From the NCBI RefSeq assembly GCF_016680995.1, contig NZ_JAEQMG010000191.1, positions 1-17,368 on the forward strand: a stretch of 17,368 nucleotides of DNA, written 5' to 3'. Positions within the stretch are counted from its first letter, which is position 1; every line of letters begins with the position of its first letter. The position numbers were made by a program, and so were the translations under genes. Under the pieces are notes generated by a model, which made no database searches, was not told where the DNA came from, and worked only from the letters and a program-made list of their open reading frames with translations. The DNA is from Ruminococcus difficilis. Its GTDB lineage: Bacteria; Bacillota_A; Clostridia; Oscillospirales; Acutalibacteraceae. This document shows, one piece after another, positions 13,866-17,368 of the stretch.

Positions 13866-15884
13866 CTATTTATAATCGACCCAGTCAATAGAGGTTCGGT
13901 ATACGTCGTCCGTATTATTCTTGATGTAGTAATCATACTCCCATACATTGCCGAGCATATATATGGTGTTTCCGACATAGACGCAGCGGCTGACCTCGGC
14001 GCTGCCGTTTTCACTGCTTACAAATACGTCCGAGCGGTACTCGTCGACAATATCGATCTTTCCGTCCGAGATTCTGAAATTAATTACTCCCGAATAGCTG
14101 TCGTAGTTACTGTATCCGTCGCCGTAGCAGGAGAACGGGATCGTGAAGTCGTTTCTCTCGGTATTGACGAGAAGCGCCTTGGGATTGTTCTGCACCTCTG
14201 AGTAATAGCCCTTGAAAACCTTCGTGTCCAGAACCTTCGGGTTTGTCTTGTCGCTGACGTCAAAGGTGACGATTTTTATGCCGTCCTGAACCTCCATATC
14301 GGTGTAGTACACGTTGTCGGTATTATAGCCGATGCCGAGGACTGTGTTCTCATCAATCGGAACGAGCATGGTTGAGAAACCGCTGATCTTGACCTCGCCG
14401 AGGATCTGCGGGTCGGACGGAGTTGACAGGTCAATCACGAACAGCGGGTCGGTTTCCTCGTAGGTGATGACGTAAGCGGTGTCTCCCATGTAGCGAACCG
14501 CCTTGATGCTCTCGTCCTTGGCAAAGCCCTCAACCGAGCCGATCTGATTGAGTTCCGAATCAAGCACATAGAGGTTGTTGACCTCAAAGGAGTTTTTCTC
14601 GTTGATCGACGTGGTGGCTACACGGAGATTTCCGTTGTACTCGTCGAGTGAGTACTGGTTGTTTATCTCACCCTTGACGTAGCAGCTCGCCACGGCGTCG
14701 AGGTTGTCGTTGAGACTGAATTTTACAATCTGGGTTCTGACATTTGTCGGTGTGTAGTAGGAAGCAAAGCTGTTGATAACTCTGTTGTAATCCTGCGTTT
14801 CGTACTCTGTCGCGTTGACATAGAGGTAATCCTGATTGCAGTAAACGTCGTCTGCCGAACCCAGAATCGACTTGGTGCTCAGAGCCTTTGCGCCGTTTTG
14901 CGTATCGACGCTGCTTACTACGAGAAAGCGGCTGTCGGCAGGCGTTTCAACGGAATATGTGCAGTTGACGGGCACCTCGTCGGGAGTGGCGTTTTTGTTG
15001 CGGGTTTCGGGCAAATCGTCATCATTGTACGCATAGTAATCGGACACCAAATAGAGAGTGTCGCCGATCATGCGCGAGGAAACGTAATTGCCGCTCTGGC
15101 AGAAGGAATCGAGCAGCTTGGGCTTGCTTCTGTCCGAGATATCATATACCGACGCTTCGGTTGAGGAATCGGAATAGTACACCTCCGAAAGAACAACAAG
15201 ACGGTCGCCGTTTACATAAAACTCGCGGAAATTGCTGTCGTTCAATTCCGTAACAGCTGATATCATCTCGGTATCCTTCTGCGCCGCGCGGTAGATCTGT
15301 ATCTGATGCTTCATTCCGTTTGAGGTCGGCGCAAGATAGTAGATATACTCGCTGTCGGTCTTGACGTTATCCGCCTCGTCAACGCCCGTGTGCTGAACAT
15401 AGGTCGAGTTGTGCGACGAAGAACTGCCCGACAAGCCTGACGCTGAACCTGCCGCTGAACCGTTTGCCGAGCCTGCCGAAAATACCTTTTCGCCGTACTC
15501 AAGTACATCGCCGTCGAGAACGTTATATCTCTCGCCGCTGTTGATATTATTCTGAAATTTCTTCGCGTTGCCGACTGCCTTTTTCACCTCGTCGCGCGTG
15601 TTGAACTGCATGAGCTTAGCGGTGCCGCTGACCGATACGGGCGTGCCGACCTGAACGCGGCTGAAGAAAATATTCGTCGCGAGGAACGCGCCCGCGGTAA
15701 TCACCGCAACGCTCGCCACCGCAGCCGAGGTAATACCGAGAACCATGCCTGTCTTTTTCTTTTTAACCTTGACCGGCTCGACTCCCTCGAGCTGACCGAG
15801 AACCATATCCTCATTGATATCGTCGGGCGCGTTAACGCCGTCGGAAGCAAATCTGTCTTTAACAGTATCAAAATCGTTTTTCAT
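13866..15884 (-). CDS. Membrane-anchored beta-propeller domain protein encoded beside a sigma factor
   Basis: A 672-residue protein: about 45 cytoplasmic residues ending in a Lys-rich patch (KVKKKKTG), one transmembrane helix (about 46-70), then a large extracellular part. A Gly/Ala/Ser-rich stretch (about 137-158) leads into HTGVDEADNVKTDSEYIYYL, the hallmark of the Beta_propel family (PF09826), and repeated blades follow. The ligand of such domains is not known. The ATG at 15884 has GGAG eight bases upstream; a GTG three codons earlier is too close to it. It starts five bases after the sigma-factor stop, so the two are co-transcribed. By position and topology it could be the sigma factor's membrane regulator; its inner segment has no His or Cys, so it is not a zinc anti-sigma domain. 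Confidence 0.83.
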   Translation of the reverse strand: MKNDFDTVKDRFASDGVNAPDDINEDMVLGQLEGVEPVKVKKKKTGMVLGITSAAVASVAVITAGAFLATNIFFSRVQVGTPVSVSGTAKLMQFNTRDEVKKAVGNAKKFQNNINSGERYNVLDGDVLEYGEKVFSAGSANGSAAGSASGLSGSSSSHNSTYVQHTGVDEADNVKTDSEYIYYLAPTSNGMKHQIQIYRAAQKDTEMISAVTELNDSNFREFYVNGDRLVVLSEVYYSDSSTEASVYDISDRSKPKLLDSFCQSGNYVSSRMIGDTLYLVSDYYAYNDDDLPETRNKNATPDEVPVNCTYSVETPADSRFLVVSSVDTQNGAKALSTKSILGSADDVYCNQDYLYVNATEYETQDYNRVINSFASYYTPTNVRTQIVKFSLNDNLDAVASCYVKGEINNQYSLDEYNGNLRVATTSINEKNSFEVNNLYVLDSELNQIGSVEGFAKDESIKAVRYMGDTAYVITYEETDPLFVIDLSTPSDPQILGEVKISGFSTMLVPIDENTVLGIGYNTDNVYYTDMEVQDGIKIVTFDVSDKTNPKVLDTKVFKGYYSEVQNNPKALLVNTERNDFTIPFSCYGDGYSNYDSYSGVINFRISDGKIDIVDEYRSDVFVSSENGSAEVSRCVYVGNTIYMLGNVWEYDYYIKNNTDDVYRTSIDWVDYK

Positions 15885-15889
15885 ATCAC

Positions 15890-16390
15890 TCACTCCAAAA
15901 ACTGTCTCATCTTGCCGAGCGCGCGTGACAGGCGCGACCTCACAGTCGAGGGATTCATGCGGAACATCTGCGCTATCTCCTGACTGCTGTAGCCCGCAAC
16001 GACCGAGAGCAGAACGATATCCCTGTCCTCTGTCGCAAGGCTGTCAAGCGCCTCGCTGAGCTCGCTGCGGATATAGGTATCGTCCGGAACCACATAGCGG
16101 TTCTCGTCGATCTCCGCAAAGGTGATCTGTGCCTTTCTGCGGATTATCGCGCAGCACTCTCGGTAAAGTATGCGGAACAGCCACGCAGAAAACGCCTTCT
16201 CGTCGCGTATTGAAGCTATGCCCATATACGCCTGGGTTATACACGCGGACACGGCGTCCTTCGCGTCCTCCGCTGAACGCAGCTTGTAATAAGCGTAGCG
16301 GTACAGGCTGTCCTTATAGCTTATGTAGAGAGTGGCAAACGCCTGCTTGTCACCTGCTCTGGCTTTCTTTACTAATTTATTACCGTTCAT
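15890..16390 (-). CDS. ECF-type sigma-70 family RNA polymerase sigma factor
   Basis: A 166-residue protein with only the two domains of extracytoplasmic-function sigma factors: region 2 (about 15-85, including YRYAYYKLRSAEDAKDAVS and AWLFRILYREC) and region 4 (about 110-163, with YSSQEIAQMFRMNPSTVRSR as the helix-turn-helix). It is expected to direct RNA polymerase to a small set of promoters on an envelope signal. The ATG at 16390 has GGAGG six bases upstream; the frame is open nearly 100 codons further, but that part crosses a terminator and the end of ppa. It lies in one operon with the beta-propeller membrane protein and is preceded by an ECF-like promoter, consistent with self-activation. 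Confidence 0.9.
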   Translation of the reverse strand: MNGNKLVKKARAGDKQAFATLYISYKDSLYRYAYYKLRSAEDAKDAVSACITQAYMGIASIRDEKAFSAWLFRILYRECCAIIRRKAQITFAEIDENRYVVPDDTYIRSELSEALDSLATEDRDIVLLSVVAGYSSQEIAQMFRMNPSTVRSRLSRALGKMRQFLE

Positions 16391-16401
16391 TTCCGTCCTC
16401 C

Positions 16402-16413
16402 AACGAATTCGTT
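16402..16413. repeat. Perfect 12-base palindrome next to the sigma-factor ribosome site
   Basis: AACGAATTCGTT is its own reverse complement and ends one base from the GGAGG site (16397-16401). It lies between the putative ECF promoter and the sigma-factor start, where an operator would act. It may also be chance in such an AT-rich leader. Confidence 0.4.
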
Positions 16414-16425
16414 CATTAATATAGT

Positions 16426-16450
16426 GTCGAATAAACGGCGAAGTGTTGCA
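16426..16450 (-). promoter_or_regulatory. Possible ECF-type promoter for the sigma-factor operon
   Basis: TGCAAC (16450-16445), 15-base spacer, CGAC (16429-16426) on the minus strand. The AAC and CGA/CGT cores are typical of ECF promoters, though 16-17 bases is the commoner spacing. No convincing sigma-A promoter was seen here. Confidence 0.4.
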
Positions 16451-16480
16451 CAGTTTTTGAAATATTTTAAAAAAATTCGA

Positions 16481-16497
16481 GCGCACCGGTGGTGCGC
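16481..16497 (-). terminator. Intrinsic terminator after ppa
   Basis: Seven-base GC-rich stem GCGCACC (16481-16487) with GGTGCGC (16491-16497) and a three-base loop. On the minus strand, TCGAA and then seven T follow. It lies 11 bases beyond the ppa stop. Confidence 0.72.
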
Positions 16498-16508
16498 CCA
16501 TTGATTTT

Positions 16509-17048
16509 TTATGCGAGCTGGAAGTCGAGGATATAGCTTTCGATGCAGAGCTGGACAACTTCCTTTGCCTTCTCCACGCCTGAAATCTCGGTAGCCGCGG
16601 TTTCCTTGTCGTCCTCAAGGGTCTTGTAAACCTGGAAGAAGTGGCGGATCTCGTCAAAACGGTGCTTGGGCAGATCCGAGATGTCATTGTATGTATTGTA
16701 GTTGGGATCGTTGATCGGCACAGCGATGATCTTTTCGTCTTTGCTGTTGTTGTCGATCATGTTGAGTACGCCGATGGGCTTGCACTCTACCAGAGTCATG
16801 GGCAGAATGGTCTCGCTGCACAGAACCAGAACGTCGAGCGGGTCGCCGTCGTCGGCATATGTGCGCGGAATAAAGCCGTAGTTTGCGGGATAATGAGTCG
16901 AGGTGAAGAGCACGCGGTCGAGCTTGAGCATACCGGTCTCCTTATCGAGCTCATATTTATTTTTTCCACCCTTGGAAATTTCGATTACAGCATAAAAGCG
17001 GTCGCAGGTAATTCTTTTCGGTGAGATGTCATGCCAGATATTATTCAT
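16509..17048 (-). CDS. ppa: Inorganic pyrophosphatase (family I, soluble)
   Basis: A 179-residue cytoplasmic enzyme that splits pyrophosphate to two phosphates and so drives biosynthesis forward. Family I motifs are present: EISKGGKNKYELDKETG, YPANYGFIP and the signature DDGDPLDVLVL with its metal-binding aspartates; length is normal for bacteria. AAGGAGGT lies just before the ATG at 17048. A perfect vegetative promoter lies upstream and a terminator follows, so it is a single-gene unit, although read-through from the upstream ATPase gene is possible because no terminator separates them. Confidence 0.95.
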   Translation of the reverse strand: MNNIWHDISPKRITCDRFYAVIEISKGGKNKYELDKETGMLKLDRVLFTSTHYPANYGFIPRTYADDGDPLDVLVLCSETILPMTLVECKPIGVLNMIDNNSKDEKIIAVPINDPNYNTYNDISDLPKHRFDEIRHFFQVYKTLEDDKETAATEISGVEKAKEVVQLCIESYILDFQLA

Positions 17049-17069
17049 GGAAAAACCTCCTTTTTTTCT

Positions 17070-17098
17070 ATTATAAATTATGGCAAATTTTATGTCAA
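17070..17098 (-). promoter_or_regulatory. Consensus vegetative promoter for ppa
   Basis: TTGACA (17098-17093), 17-base spacer, TATAAT (17075-17070) on the minus strand, a perfect match. The -35 box contains the TGA stop codon of the upstream ATPase gene. Confidence 0.85.
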
Positions 17099-17343
17099 GA
17101 GGTTTTGTTCACCTTGTCGGAAATAGCCTTGATAATCTGAATCACGACCGTCGGAGCAAATGCCAGAAGTGCGATATAAGCGTACATCATGCCGTCCATC
17201 GCCTCAACGCAGAAGAGCGAATGGAGCGCGGGTACAAAGAGTACGAGCGCGAGCAGCAGACAGCCCAGAACGAACGCTCCGACGCTGTAGAGGTTGCTGA
17301 GAAGTCCGAGGCTGAATATCGAACGCTTGCTGCGGCAGTTGAA
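17095..17343 (-). CDS. P-type cation-transporting ATPase, C-terminal fragment (probably calcium type)
   Basis: The last 82 codons of a gene cut off by the contig end. The peptide starts FNCRSKRSIFSLGLLSN, the Asn/Arg/Ser-rich turn followed by a serine-asparagine that is typical of the cation_ATPase_C region of calcium-type P-ATPases. Two hydrophobic helices follow (about fragment residues 19-38 and 49-68), with a basic end. The catalytic domains are missing, so the transported ion is uncertain. Its 5' side joins sequencing adapter at 17345, so nothing beyond is genomic. Its stop codon overlaps the ppa promoter. Confidence 0.72.
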   Translation of the reverse strand, partial: FNCRSKRSIFSLGLLSNLYSVGAFVLGCLLLALVLFVPALHSLFCVEAMDGMMYAYIALLAFAPTVVIQIIKAISDKVNKTS

Positions 17344-17344
17344 G

Positions 17345-17368
17345 AGATCGGAAGAGCGTCGTTAGGGA
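17345..17368. other. Illumina adapter left at the contig end (artefact)
   Basis: AGATCGGAAGAGCGTCGT followed by TAGGGA matches the start of the Illumina TruSeq universal adapter (reverse complement form), which I know as the same sequence with one extra G before TAGGGA. A 24-base match with one deletion at the very end of a contig is not biological. Confidence 0.93.

Noticed and set aside
16391..16687. A 99-codon extension of the sigma factor into ppa
   Set aside because: It crosses the ppa terminator and reads ppa in the wrong frame; the ATG at 16390 has GGAGG and begins region 2 properly.

Overview
The window is a 17.4 kb contig from a spore-forming, carbohydrate-degrading member of the Clostridia, most likely an Oscillospiraceae/Ruminococcus-type gut bacterium. 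This rests on SipL (a clostridial spore-coat protein) beside SpoIVA, a clear SpoVM, a secreted dockerin protein with cohesin-like repeats, strong AGGAGG ribosome sites, near-consensus vegetative promoters and many intrinsic terminators. Placement below family level is inference. Almost everything is on the minus strand; only a pseudouridine synthase gene and a 68-residue Cys protein gene are on the plus strand. Both ends cut genes, and the last 24 bases are sequencing adapter, not genome.

Layout, left to right. 1-78: first 26 codons of secD, behind a consensus promoter and a leader with two competing hairpins. 391-1674: type Ic aspartate aminotransferase. 1883-3342: cpsC-cpsD pair (polysaccharide co-polymerase and bacterial tyrosine kinase). 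3495-5193: gamma and beta subunits of a sodium-pumping decarboxylase, without the alpha or biotin subunits. 5376-8393: sipL-spoIVA operon behind a sigma-E-like promoter. 8506-11280: 924-residue secreted scaffoldin-like protein (carbohydrate-binding-like domain, Pro/Thr linker, three cohesin-like domains, dockerin). 11442-11680: two tiny overlooked genes, a 47-residue membrane protein and spoVM. 11770-12714 (+): RluC/RluD-family pseudouridine synthase, converging with pgeF (12706-13536). 13612-13818 (+): small four-Cys protein. 13866-16390: ECF-type sigma factor followed by a membrane-anchored beta-propeller protein. 16509-17048: inorganic pyrophosphatase. 17095-17343: C-terminus of a P-type cation ATPase.

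How they fit together. SpoVM, SpoIVA and SipL are the three proteins that build the base layer of the spore coat on the forespore membrane; all lie within about 6.3 kb, split only by the scaffoldin gene, which has its own vegetative-type promoter. The scaffoldin and the sigma/beta-propeller pair point to polysaccharide use and envelope sensing. The remaining genes are separate one- or two-gene transcription units, each with a recognisable promoter or terminator. No tRNA, rRNA, CRISPR array, insertion sequence or phage gene was seen.
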